Of a stretch of 64,000 bases of DNA, positions 53,120 to 64,000 are shown in pieces. Both the position numbers and the translations under genes were made by a program. The number at the start of each line of letters is the position of its first letter. Position 1 is the first letter of the stretch. Origin of the DNA: Maniola hyperantus (lineage: Eukaryota > Arthropoda > Insecta > Lepidoptera > Nymphalidae); NCBI RefSeq assembly GCF_902806685.2, contig NC_048556.1:2046001-2110000 (forward strand), written 5' to 3'. Under the pieces are notes generated by a model. It was not told where the DNA came from and searched no databases. It worked only from the letters and a program-made list of their open reading frames with translations.

Positions 53120-55285
53120 TCATCTTTGGCTCTGCGCATATCACATAAAAATGAGTAAGAAGTAATTGTAGCAAAACATTTGCAGTTAAAAATGAATGAA
53201 TATAGGTTTATCGTACGCCACAAAAGTACAGAAAAACACATAAAAACAAAATAAAAGTTAGACAGGCACAATTTGACGGCTATTAATAACGCTAACTAGC
53301 AATCTCTTCCAGGCAACCAAATTCAGTCATAAGCTCGAAATTTAGATAATGTTTTAACTTCATTGAAAAATAGGTTCATAATTCAAAATTCAAAGGCAAA
53401 GTCGATGTATAGTGAGTCATTTACCTACTTAAATCCATATAATGTGGCTAATTCCATTATACATAATTTCTAAACTAAACTCAAATGGCACGTCTAAATC
53501 TATTGCTATCCCTTTGCTAATGTTGCTTGCGGAAAAGGATAGCACTAGATTTAGACATGTTAATTTAGTATCGTTTAGAGATTGTGTACAAGAGAATCGG
53601 CCCCATTGCCTACTTATAATATAGGTAATAGGTAATATGTAGGTATTTTCTAAGTAGTTCTGTGGCCATTAGGTACCAAAGTGAGTTTAGAATTTTTTAA
53701 TACCAACTGATAATTTGGGCGCTTTTAAAATATCCGGAAATCATTAAAAATATTCAAAATTCACGTATTAAGTCATAAAAGCGAAACGCTTACACGTTTT
53801 TTTTACGTTTCACATAAATTCAGAAACCTTTATAAAAGATCATGAGCCAAATAAAAATTTCGCCAAAAAAATCATGGCGTCAAAACATACTCGAAATGCT
53901 TGTACAGAAATGTTCTCAAAATTCTAATTAATGCCATCCGCAATCAGCGGATATTAAGCGTTCGCGCGAACCCTCCAAAACTCAAAGAAGCAGTGACACC
54001 GGCTTTTTCATAAATAAAAAAAAGGATTAACGTTAAAAAGTCGAAAAAACTCCATCCACTTCGAGTTAATGATACGGTATGGCGAGAGACGTAAAACAAA
54101 GGTTCGGCCGTCTGTTACACCGTGGCGAACGGCTGAGACTGGTAAAACTGCCGGTGAGAAAATTCACAAGTCAGATTTTTCCTTTTCTAAGTAAAAGTTA
54201 AGCTTAAGTAAAGGCGGTGTGCAGAGCAGAAGATATTGCCGTGGATAATGAATATGTACTCTTTGTACCGCAAAATGAGATCTTCACTCAAACACAATTG
54301 TTTTACAACAAAGCGAAGTACTTTACAATACAGCTGAATTGAAAATCACACCTCAACTGTAGGTTCTGCTTTTAAAGGATATGCGAATTTCTTGATGCAT
54401 AACTTTAACGCCTAGCTGGCTGGTCACTTTAGAAAAAAATATATGTGCATATTATCACATAATATTTTTTACTATTTCCTACGATGGTAACAAAAATCTC
54501 AAAGGAGTTAGCGTGTAAAAAAATATCAATAATAATTTATTTCTATGGCAATTTATGGTGAATAAAATGTTCGAAGAAACACAAAGAATATTTTTTAATT
54601 GCATGCGTTAAGAAGCATCGAACATAAAGGTTTTTACGAAATTGCACTACAAAAACTTCGTCCACTCTAACATATCTAAACATGGTAGAGAAATGAAAAT
54701 AGCAAAATCGTTTTAGTAAACATAAAATCTAATACTCAATTATCATGTATTCCAGCAAAGAACAGCAAATGTATCGCTTCGGTGTAACACGATCCCACCG
54801 AAAACTTCAAGGTTCGCTTGAGACCTCTTCTTGGGATGTCTCGATTTTTACTTTATTTTCGATCCGTTTTTCCTCTAGCTAAAACCGTCAGCCGTCTAGT
54901 CTGATTCTTATGGTCTTGCTATCGACTCTAAGGACTTTGTACCGTTATTTGTTTTTTAGCCTTCTCCATAAGAGGTTTTTAAAGTCAAACACAAAGCTCG
55001 CGAATCCACAAACGTATGTATAAAAGCTATGTGCAAGGCATTGTTTTCGATGCTGCATGAGACGCTCATTACTCCTACTTATGTGGAGATTTTATGGAGA
55101 TATAGTTTTAGGTGCATTGGGAAACTGATTTTCATTCCTTTTTTTAATTGCAGGATAGGCTTGCGTTTGACGACAATCATAATCAAATCAATCGAACTGT
55201 AAAAAAGCACCTTACAAAATGTCATATTAAAAAAAAATCAATCGATCGGATAGAGGCGATCAAATGAAATTTGGCACAACCGTAC
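53120..55285. other. No gene seen
   Basis: AT-rich, with few recognisable repeats. About 53450-53605 is a diverged relative of the GGCCCCGATTCT MITE (ends ...GAGAATCGGCCCCATT). 53930-54190 is less AT-rich and could hide an exon, but no frame with matching splice sites stood out. Confidence 0.5.
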
Positions 55286-55289
55286 CCAG

Positions 55290-55503
55290 CAATCTCCCAT
55301 ACCTCGAAAAATCAAAAAGCTCCCATATAATTTTTAAATACTTAAATCCACACCGAAGAAGTGTTAGGCATCATTTATTTTGTACAGAGATACCTAGGTT
55401 GCATCCCGGAGGAGGACATAGACTTTTCCCGGAAAATCAAAGAGCTCCCATGGGATTTATAAAAACCGAAACTTACGCGGACAAAGTCACGGGCAACGTT
55501 TAG
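55290..55503 (+). mobile_element. Hel-B element, diverged
   Basis: GGTTGCATCCCGGAGGAGGA, TTTTCCCGGAAAATCAAAGA and CGGACAAAGTCACGGGCAAC; the end is TTTAGT instead of CTAGT. Confidence 0.75.
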
Positions 55504-55568
55504 TATAATATGTAGTGATCCTTAGAACGATAAGAAGTTTTCGAATAGTAAACCAATAACGAATTAGC

Positions 55569-55802
55569 CTAAATATATAGAAGGAAAAGGTGACGGACTA
55601 CCTGAATGACTGACTGACTGATCTATCAAAGCACAGCTTAAACTGGACGGATTCGGATCGGGCTGAAATTTAGCATGCAGACAACTTTTATGACGTAGAC
55701 ATCCGCTAAGAAAATATTTTTAAAAATTCAATCCCTAAGGGGGTAAAATAGAAATTAGGAATTTGTATAGTCCACGAGGACGAAGTCGCGTTCATAAGCT
55801 AG
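55569..55802 (+). mobile_element. Hel-A element
   Basis: CCTAAATATATAGAAGG to GCGTTCATAAGCTAG before T; the hairpin region is mutated. Confidence 0.85.
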
Positions 55803-56039
55803 TAACTTATATGATTCTTGTACAAAACTTAAATCTAGATTTCACAATATAAAACTAGTTGACGAGGGAAATATGTCAACGCGTAAGCAAAGTAAAATTG
55901 CATAACACCAAAGTAGGGATGTACCATTTCACAGCTAGCATGTTATAAATCACGTGAAAAGCTTTTTCATATGTAACACCCTGCTACCTTAGTAGCCAGT
56001 GAAAAACCACGAAGCAAAATCTTACAGAGTTTGAAAATT

Positions 56040-56408
56040 GGGTATTTGACTCCAATTGTTTTATTACTTTATTATAAACTAGAATAAAAGTACGTAAACT
56101 GAAAAACTAATTAAATCGATCAAATAACAAAAAAGTTATAAGCATTTAAATATTTCTGATTAGACAGAGACAGCGATACAGCAGTTTGACGTCACACCTA
56201 CTAATGCCATAGTAGCTTCGTGCGGTTTCATACAAATTTTCGTTTTGCGAAAAAGGGATAGAAGACCCTCCCACTCCAAAATTAAAATGCCTGTAACTTT
56301 GTAAATCTTCGTTGGATTTTAATATTTTTTTCAGTGTACGTCATTATTTTTACCCTAGTTTATAATAAAGTAATAATATTTATCAAATTCAAAAGTAGGC
56401 AAATACCC
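56040..56408. mobile_element. MITE-N, second copy, AATT target duplication
   Basis: 369 bp, GGGTATTTGACTCCAATTGT to TAGGCAAATACCC, flanked by AATT (56036-56039 and 56409-56412). Opposite in orientation to 45571-45887 and carrying the same TTTTATTACTTTATTATAAA block. Confidence 0.85.
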
Positions 56409-56539
56409 AATTAAATAATTTCTTAAAATTCGCACACGCATGTTTATCGACCCAAGCTAGAATGTGCTAGCGAGAACACTCACATCGCTTCATGTTAGAA
56501 AAAGAAAAACATATGCAGTTAGTTTGATTAATGTAGCAA

Positions 56540-57447
56540 TAGATTGTAAATCCTAAAGTTAAAATATCACTTTTCAAGTTGAAATCACTGTGCAGAAAAA
56601 AATGTCTTGAAATGAAAATTACTTAAAAGTAGTAATAATAAAAAGCCCATCACTACAGCAAAGAGAATTATGTGGAAATGCTTATACACTGTAAGTAGCA
56701 ATAAACTGAAGTATAGTGCACAATATTCATGTGTTGCCTGTGAAATCACTGTAACGACTAAAAATAATTTCATCAAATGAAAATTATTTCAAAAATAGCA
56801 ATTAGGCCCATTTCTACACCAAAGAGAATTATGTAGAAATGCTCATCACACTGTTAGTATAAATAAACTGAGATAGAGTGCACAATATTCATGTGTCGCC
56901 TGTGAAATCACTGTTATGACAAAAAATAATTTTACCAAATGAAAATCATTCCAAAATAGCAATTATGTCCATGTCTACACCAAAGAGAATTATATAGAAA
57001 CTAGCTGATGCCCACAACGTCGTACGCGTGGATTTAGGTTTTAAAAAATCCCGTGGGAACTCTTTGATTTTCCGGGATAAAAAGTAGCCTATGTCCCTCT
57101 CCAGGTCTTAAACTATACCCGTGCGAAAAATCACGTCGATCAGTTGCTTCGTTGCGACGTGATTGAAGGACAAACCAACAAACCAAAAAACAAATATAGG
57201 TATTTTCATATTTACAATAGGGGTAGGTAGTGATGCTCATCACACTGTTAGTATAAATAAACTGAGGTGGAGTGCACAATATTATTCATGTGTCGCCTGT
57301 GAAGTCACTGTGGTGACAAAAAAATAATTTCACCAAATGAAAATCATTTCAAAATAGCAATCACGCCCATCTCTACACCAAACAGAATTATGTAGAAATT
57401 TTCATCACACTGTTGGTATAAATAAACTGAGGTGGAGTGCACATTCA
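56540..57447. repeat. ~165-bp tandem repeat, 4-5 units
   Basis: The repeated start AAATGAAAATT occurs at 56610, 56775, 56937 and 57335. Periods are 165, 162 and, after subtracting the 233-bp insertion, 165 bp. Units contain CAAAGAGAATTATGTAGAAA and AGTGCACAATATTCATGTGT. Confidence 0.9.
57001..57233 (-). mobile_element. Hel-B element, complete, with proven empty site
   Basis: 233 bp on the minus strand from TCACTACCTACCCCTATTGT to GGGCATCAGCTAG. It splits one unit of the tandem repeat: GTAGAAATGCTCATC in the intact units becomes TAGAAA plus the element plus TGCTCATC, with no base gained or lost. Confidence 0.95.
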
Positions 57448-57652
57448 TTTCATATAACAGTACCTAAGAGAGCTACACTGGGCAGTTCTCAAGTTACAAG
57501 CGGACAGACAGACTGACGTTGTTATAAATAAGATAAGAATCGAGACGTATGGTGAAGTAATTGTAGAATGTAAGAGTTTTTATATTAATTAATTGGATAG
57601 AATTAGATAAAATTGTCCTTTCTAAATAAAATGAAAAATCCTTTTTAGTTTA

Positions 57653-57760
57653 CTAGATGATGCACGCGACTTCGTCATAACATGTTCATAAAATCCTGCG
57701 GGAACCATGGATTTTTACGGGATAAAAAGCAGCCGCTTGATCCTCTCGGAAGCCCCATAA
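57653..57760 (-). mobile_element. Hel-B element, 3' fragment
   Basis: CTAGATGATGCACGCGACTT, CTGCGGGAACCATGGATTTT and GGGATAAAAAGCAGCC on the plus strand; the remainder is absent. Confidence 0.7.
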
Positions 57761-57800
57761 CAAATATAGTACTATACAAACTTTCACCTTTCTAATATCA

Positions 57801-58012
57801 CTAGCTTATGCTCGCGACTTCGTCCGCGTGGACTACATTTCAAACCATTATTTCACCCCCTTAGCGGTTGACTTTTCAAAAATCCTTTCTTAGCTTATGC
57901 CTACGCTACGTACATAGCTATCTACATGACAAATTTCAGCCCGATCCGTCAAGTAGTCTGAGTTGTGCGTTGATAGATCAGTCAGTCAGTTAGTCAGTCA
58001 CCTTTTCCATTT
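57801..58012 (-). mobile_element. Hel-A element
   Basis: A before CTAGCTTATGCTCGCGACTT on the plus strand, through CCCCCTTAGCGGTTGACTTT to CAGTCACCTTTTCCATTTAA. The 5' end is slightly truncated and abuts a GTTTCCGTAGTAAAC repeat. Confidence 0.88.
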
Positions 58013-58636
58013 AAGGTTTCCGTAGTAAACAAGGAACCCTTATAGTATCGCCATATCCGTCCGTCCATCCGTCCGTCCTTGGTTAATCTCAGAGACTATT
58101 AGTGCTAGTAATCTGTAATTTGGCATGGGTATAAATATTAATCACGCCGACAAAGTGGTGAAATAAAATTGTGATAAATATTTTTTTTAGGCTGGCTCCC
58201 CTACATGTAAAGTGGGGATGTTTTTTTTTTCGTCTACCCCATAGTGTGTAACCTCAAACTGTATCTATATACAGTTTGAGGGGGATGAATAGTGAACAAC
58301 CTACGAGTAACAGTATCAACAAACCCAAAATCTAACACACCACAATACCTATCAGTACCCAAACCCCAAGCTCTTCAGCCATCTAATATTTTACAAGATC
58401 ATTCTCCATTTGCTTTTCCACCCTTCTTGAGCGTGCTTTTTTATATTTTTCCTTTCGCGACTTGTTTTCATTTTTTGCGAGCGTCTCGGATGATTGCTCC
58501 GTCGCGTTCAAGTGGTCGTCTCGTTGGATGCTGTGCTCTTTTTAATCCCTTATCTCGGAGGTGGCGAGGGCGATATTTAAATGAGTCAGCTTACCTGTCT
58601 TGAGACGGTTGTATCAAAATCTGGAATTCTGTTACG

Positions 58637-58975
58637 TATTCATTTGTTTCATTGTTTCCTTCAGACTAGACCGCTGTGTGCTCGAGAGTTGATACCTATC
58701 AGATCTTGAGAAAAAGAAGTCATAAAATGTTGTGACTGAAGGACCACAAAAAATACCATTCTAGTGTAGTACCTATGAAATAGGAGGTCGTAGGTATTCA
58801 TTTGTTTCATTATTTCCTACAGACTAGACCGCTGTGTTCTGAATTCTCAAGAGTTGATACCTATCAGATCTTGAGAAAAAGTAGTTGTTATAAAATGTTA
58901 TGACTATAAAAGGGCCACAAAAATTATTATTCTATTGTATCACCAATCAAATAGGAGGTCGGTATTGAAAAAGGA
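58637..58975 (+). repeat. Two-unit tandem duplication, ~160-180 bp
   Basis: TATTCATTTGTTTCATT, CAGACTAGACCGCTGTGT, GAGTTGATACCTATCAGATC and ATAGGAGGTCG occur twice in order, starting at about 58637 and 58795. The units are clearly diverged, so the duplication is not recent. Confidence 0.88.
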
Positions 58976-58979
58976 ATTC

Positions 58980-61900
58980 GGAGTGAATTCCCTTCGCAAA
59001 AATATGAGACCATTGAATTTTCAGACTTGTCAGTCAACATTTATAAAGTCTGTAAAAATGTATAACTTGAGCCCAGTCGTAAAAAAATATATTTAGGTAC
59101 AAATAAGTAGGTACCAGCGGCGATGAGTCAATATAACACGATTCCTATCGGCTTCCCTTTAAGAATTGGCATAATATAGCGTAAATAGTACCTATTCACA
59201 TAAATTCGGTAATACGTTCGTAAATACAAAGGTTTGATCGTCACAAATGCAATTTTTTTTTGTTATTACTAATTAACAGCTAATGTAGGTAAGTAACATA
59301 CACCTACAGTCCTACACCGTAAGCCGTAAAATATCGGATTCCCTAGTTAGATTTTTGCTTAGTATTTATCTCTTTCATTTCCCTAGCGAAAGCGAAAGGA
59401 GCGAACTAGGTCTGTCTCGCTCTACGGTTCGCCAAGAAAGAGCAGGCCCAGTAGCGAATACGAATTTGGAACTCTGACAGGTCAGACAAATTTGACGTAA
59501 GTAAGCCGCTAGAATCCGAGTTACCGTATTATACCGCCAAATTAAAAATTATATTAATAGTATTATTTTAACAGGTACATGCTACTATTTTGAGTATTTT
59601 GTATTTTGAAGGGTGATTTGATATTATTTATTTTTGTGAAGCGGCCATGCTTGTTTGTTTTTAAAGTTGTTAGTGGTGTTTTATTTTGATATAATAAATT
59701 GGGGATAGTGATTAATAACTAATAAGTGTAAGTTCACGGTAATTTTGATTCAGTTTGGTAAGTCAAAATCAGAAATGGCCTTAATTCACGTAGATTGTTG
59801 TTTAACAGATTTCTTGTTACGTAGGTAACGATAGTAATTTTTCTAAATTAAGTTTTGAAAACAAAAATCGATGGGGAACAGCTGATATTCTTTTAGGTAA
59901 GTAGGTACGTTTCCGGCTTCCCTTTTTCAGATTTTCACCCTTCGCCACTGGTAGGTACGTAATATTTTTATGTACAAATATTAGGTACCTACCTAACTTA
60001 AAAAAAATATACAGCAATGAATGGTGAAGTACACGAAAACGAGTAGTACATAACCCACCTGTCTGATGATTTTAAAAACGCTATCCTACCTATATCCAAG
60101 TTCGAAATCGAGGAATAAATAATTCCTACGAGATGAACGGTCTAAACGTTTAATTTATATTATTCTTCAGATATTTATTACCTACATAATTAAGACTTCG
60201 TTTTAAAAGAATTAAATTATTAGTGGAACAGTAGATAACACGGTCCTACAAATCAAAATAATCATGATATTATAAAATGAGATTCAAAAGGCGCAACGAA
60301 AGGCGACGGCGGACAAAACGTCGTCAAAAAAGTCACGAATAGGTATCCAAAGGTATTAAAATCAGTATTAAAAATAAAAAGGATCCCCAAGGACCCATGG
60401 CGGATCATCCCACCAATTTACTTATGAATATTAAAGCAAGAAACGGATACGGGGGGCTCGGAGAACACGGTTAACAAAAAGACCCTTCAGTGATCCTTGA
60501 AACGCGAAATACATTTTGGCGGATGACAAAACAGAAAAGTGGAAAAACTCTTGCACGATTCGCTTTTAATATCTGAGAGTGTCCTTGGGATGTATAATTT
60601 TAATGTATATCCTTTTGTCCGAAAATGTCCATGGATTTTGACGAATTGCTGGTACTGCTTGCTTACCTTTAAAATGTCTGTACAAACCAAAGCAAATTGC
60701 TTTTACGAAAGTTAAAAAGCAAAGCAAAGTTTATAGCTACAAAAAAAAACTTTGCTGGATTTTTGATAAAGATTATCATTTATCATTTATTTATTCAATA
60801 CATTCCAATATTAATTACATAAGTCATTAAACAAATATTATTTTTATTACCTATATAATAACAATATTGGAACCGCGTTGGAGCACTTATATAAGTATGT
60901 TCTCTTAAAAGTACTTAATAAAGACTTGTCTAGTTATTATAGGTACTTTGAAGTTGTTCTTCATTAGATGTGTCCCAAATCTCAATCCATTGCAATAGAT
61001 CTAATATAGATTAGATAGATTATAATCTATCTAATCTATATAAATACATTATCATGATCGATAAAATTTGCGGGTAGATTCCTTTTAATAATGTAGCCAC
61101 TAATTTAAATGGTAATTTGAAAATTCCACCCCTTGGTGTTAAAGTTTATTTCATCTTGATACCGTACGGGTTAAGGAAGAGGTATAAGCTAGCAATAATT
61201 TAAGTTTTTTTTGGTAACATAGGTTCTCTAATAGAGTACAGAAAACATAAATAAATAAAATAAATAAATAATCATTTATTTGCAAGAACGATGGTACAAA
61301 GAAGATGAAAGAATACAATATAAAGAGCCCTTAACAGTCGACTAAATTAATAGTGTGCAAATATTTTAAGAGATATAATTTAAGATCAAAATTAAGTTAT
61401 TAAACATTATCAAATGATATTATTAGTCTTATACAGCATGCAATCAGTAAAATGTCAGAGCATATTAGAAGAATACAATACAATTAAAATTCACTTATTA
61501 CATTAAATATTCTTTGACGTCGTAGTAGCATTTTTCTAAAAGTAACTTATTAAGTTTTCCCTTAAAAACATTTAAATACATAGGTTAAAAACATTAAAAC
61601 CATAGGTTCGTGTGTGATTGGTTGGTCACTCAAAATGGTTAACGCTAACTGTGCTTTTATCATTTGTATTGCGTTGAGTAACAGCAGAGAGAGCCCTATA
61701 CTATTTATATCCATGGATAGAGATTTGTTCACCTCGAATGGTCGAATCCCTGATCAAGGTATAGAGACAAAGCATTGTACAATAAAGATAACGATAAGAA
61801 AATCAATGAAAAGCGCAACTACCGTATCCAGTAACTGAAGTTATTATCTAAACAACAACAGTTAATAGCAATCCTCCATAACAAGCATATAGTTAGCTAT

Positions 61901-62240
61901 AAACTCAAACGTATCACATAACAACACAACTCTAAACTTTAAATGCATACAATAAAATTACTAATGAAACGTAGAACTTTATCGCTGGCAACATTCAGAG
62001 ATCGCATTACGTGAACTTCAAGGAGGAGGATGAGGGTTTCAATTAGACAAGGTTGCAAATGACTATTGCGTTTCAGTGCAGAAATTATGTTTACTTGTAT
62101 TTATATGGACTCCCACTGTGAATCAGTAGAGACAAGAATAGTGCGTGTCACAGACTTAAGGAAAAGATAGACGGATGCAGACCACACCGTGTGAATAAGT
62201 GAAGCCAGTTGAGCACATAGCGAGATGGTGCGAATTCAGC
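58980..62240. other. No gene seen
   Basis: Mostly AT-rich, with few repeats. 59340-59530 and 60280-60480 are less AT-rich. At 61009-61044 is a perfect palindrome (TATAGATTAGATAGATTA and its reverse complement, no loop). No exon could be supported on either strand. Confidence 0.5.
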
Positions 62241-62248
62241 GTGAATTA

Positions 62249-62590
62249 AGGCTTCTCAAAATTCCCGTGGATTTTTTTAATTTTCCTAGAATGCAAGCTA
62301 TTTATGTACTTACCAAATTTTGTCAAAATCGGATAAACGATCGTATAAAGGTAAGTAACAGACATACAGTACGCGGCCGAAAGTAATGTACATCGACTTT
62401 TAGAAGGAGATCGCAGATTTGTAGAGCGTTGTCCCTGTCGTTGAGACCGACAAAACGTCATATAGGTATGAGTGACAGAGACAAAGCTCTACAAAGCCGA
62501 AATGTTATTCTTAAGGCCAATGTACCTACATTACTTTCTGCCGCGTACTGTACAGACACACTTACCCCTTAATAATATTAGTATGGGTTA
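62249..62590 (-). mobile_element. Hel-B element interrupted by MITE-M1
   Basis: Plus-strand order AAAATTCCCGTGGATTTTTT, TTTTGTCAAAATCGG, GTAACAGACA, the inserted MITE (62365-62552), CAGACACACTTA, TAATATTAGTATGGG. The hairpin and CTAG end are degraded. Confidence 0.8.
62365..62552. mobile_element. MITE-M1, complete
   Basis: TACAGTACGCGGCCGAAAGT at the left and ACTTTCTGCCGCGTACTGTA at the right; a palindromic 188 bp including terminal TA on each side. The position inside the host element is compatible with a TA target duplication, as for Tc1/mariner MITEs. Confidence 0.88.
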
Positions 62591-63205
62591 AGATATTTTG
62601 TGTTCGTTACCTATGCGTCGCATTGTTGTAGTTTTGTATCTAGATGTTGTATAAATCACACTACTGAGACAAGTCTCCCTTTCAGAGTGAGAAAAGCTTA
62701 GAGTTTTAGACCATAGTCCACCACTCTGCTAAGTGTGAATTGGCCGACTTCACATACCTTTAAATTATATTTTTTGGATATTATTACATATTAAATTACA
62801 TATAAGGAACACAAAAAAAAACTTATAATACAGATAAAAAACAAGTAATAATTAAGTAGACCTAGGTCTAGTAGACGTATGAATGGGCAACCCCTGCACT
62901 AGTAAACACTGTATTACAGTGGGTTGCCTTCTCCATTTCTAAAAACTTGAATAAATGTTATTACAATTTGGTGCGCTAAGGTCGGACATGTTATACCGGT
63001 GTCTATTACAAGTGATAGTGGTGTGCATGTATGCGAGTGTGTGTGTGTGTGTGTGTGTTTGTGTGGGTGCGTGTGTGTATGTGTGTATGTGTATTATTTG
63101 TTGTTTATATTAGCTAGTTTGTTTCAATCATATTATTTTAACTTTGAAAACTTATAGAAAACGCTTAGGCGTGTAGATGGTTTTTCCACTACCAAGCTAT
63201 ATCTA
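62590..63205. other. No gene; SINE-1 scrap and (GT)n
   Basis: 62700-62762 is a diverged antisense SINE-1 fragment (TTAGACCATAGTCCACCACT). 63021-63093 is an interrupted GT repeat. Nothing else recognised. Confidence 0.6.
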
Positions 63206-63216
63206 TTGTACATACT

Positions 63217-63320
63217 AGCTGACCCGGCGAACTTCGTACCGCCTAACAGTCGTTTCTTTATTTTTTTACTAACTTACAATTTTTTAATTTTTTCTCTCCG
63301 TAAGAACCATCCTCGTACTT
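63217..63320 (-). mobile_element. Hel-B-related 3' end
   Basis: A before CTAGCTGACCCGGCGAACTT, then TCGTACCGCC and AT-rich sequence. A distinct subtype of the same terminal motif; the rest is not recognisable. Confidence 0.55.
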
Positions 63321-63734
63321 CAAGGAATATTATAAAAAAATTATTATTATAATAATAATTAGCGAAATTGGTTCGGCTGGTTCGGCTTTAGAGGCTCTTT
63401 TGAGCTGTCTCGTCGTATACATCCATCGTAGTCTTTGTGCGTTGTAACAATAATAAGGTATATTTATACATTAAAGTTAGACCGACGAGTCTCGGTCTTC
63501 GGGCCATTGTAACCTTGGATGAGACAATACAAAAGCACTTGTATGGACGGCGCATATTAATTTGTGTAAATTGCAAAATATTGTATTTGAATATTGAGGT
63601 GTTGGACACAAAGATAAAAATCAGCGAGGATTTTTTGTGATAATATTAAAATGAATTGTATTGTGTTACTTTTTTCTGAGTTTTGTGTTTTTGAGTAAGT
63701 AGAAAGTAGACATAATAGCGTTTAAACTATCGTT

Positions 63735-63767
63735 AAAGGTCGACGTACATTACTTTCGGCCACGTAT
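63735..63767. mobile_element. MITE-M1, end fragment
   Basis: AAAGGTCGACGTACATTACT then TTCGGCCACGTA; one terminus only. Confidence 0.65.
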
Positions 63768-63837
63768 AGTTTATGACTGCCATGCTACATCATAATATTA
63801 TGCTGTGCAACAATTTAATAAATCTATGCCCGATCGC

Positions 63838-64000
63838 TAACTATGGGCCTCATAAGAAAGCTCAGAGTCACTCAGTGGGCGATGGAGAGAGCTATGCTTG
63901 GAGATTCTCTGCGTGATCAAATCAGAAATGAGGAGATCCGTAGGAGAAATAGAGTAACACACACACACACTACACACACAGTAATCGACATAGCTCAACG
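63838..64000 (+). mobile_element. LINE (RTE-like) ORF2 fragment at window edge
   Basis: Sense copy reading MGLIRKLRVTQWAMERAMLG, then SLRDQIRNEEIRRR. It is interrupted by an (AC)n stretch at 63957-63982 and resumes as VIDIAQR. Runs out of the window. Confidence 0.85.

Noticed and set aside
54060..54190. Possible exon in the less AT-rich segment around TTCGGCCGTCTGTTACACCG
   Set aside because: Both strands have stops in all frames within short distance of plausible splice sites.
58292..58603. 103-codon plus-strand frame, and a donor-like CAGGTAAGC on the minus strand near 58604
   Set aside because: The plus frame has no homology I recognise and ends at random. The minus donor has no coding frame before it.
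61614..61838. 74-codon plus-strand frame starting MIGWSLKMVNANCAFII
   Set aside because: No splice context, homology or codon signal; frames of this length are expected by chance.

Overview
The window looks like nuclear DNA of a moth or butterfly. It is AT-rich, eukaryotic and intron-containing, and most of it is transposon debris of kinds common in Lepidoptera: tRNA-derived SINEs, short 5'-truncated LINEs with simple-repeat tails, very many small elements ending in a GC hairpin plus CTAG, and several MITE families. Most long open frames are accidental translations of repeats. No bacterial features, CRISPR arrays or rRNA genes are visible.

Genes. (1) Positions 25-6662, minus strand: a complete ten-exon coding region for DRC4/GAS8, a coiled-coil subunit of the axonemal nexin-dynein regulatory complex. 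I rebuilt it exon by exon; splice phases agree throughout and give about 460 residues, against 478 in human. (2) Positions 7541-10551, plus strand, head to head with DRC4: a four-exon gene for a 223-residue protein with one or two membrane segments and an acidic tail. I do not recognise it. An X-box-like (RFX) site lies between the two genes, 136 bp from the DRC4 start codon. (3) Positions about 34450-37665, minus strand: a probable last coding exon ending in a hydrophobic segment, followed by a ~3 kb repeat-free AT-rich 3' UTR. Its upstream exons were not found.

Mobile DNA. Two groups of short elements, called here Hel-A (5' end TCTAAATATATAAAAGG) and Hel-B (variants beginning TCACTACC, TCCATACTAATA or TCTACACTAATA), share a 3' end made of a GC hairpin and CTAG. 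Two copies interrupt repeats whose uninterrupted versions are also in the window. In both cases the insertion is exactly between A and T with no target duplication, which is Helitron behaviour. One Hel-B-like locus is a concatemer of four ~590 bp units plus two 178 bp units (31186-33912). A 500 bp element with perfect 23 bp inverted repeats, an 8 bp target duplication and a THAP-domain first exon sits in DRC4 intron 9 and looks like a P-superfamily derivative. Several MITE families with AATT, TAA, TTA or TA duplications are nested in one another.

Layout. 0-6.7 kb DRC4 with element-filled introns; 6.7-7.5 kb shared promoter region; 7.5-10.6 kb membrane-protein gene; 10.6-34.4 kb repeats, including a 1.2 kb perfect pentanucleotide array; 34.4-37.7 kb AT-rich 3' UTR and exon; 37.7-64 kb repeats with three tandem arrays (49.4-50.6, 56.5-57.4 and 58.6-59.0 kb) and long stretches where I see no gene. 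Repeat boundaries are by eye and usually good to about 10 bp unless exact ends are stated.
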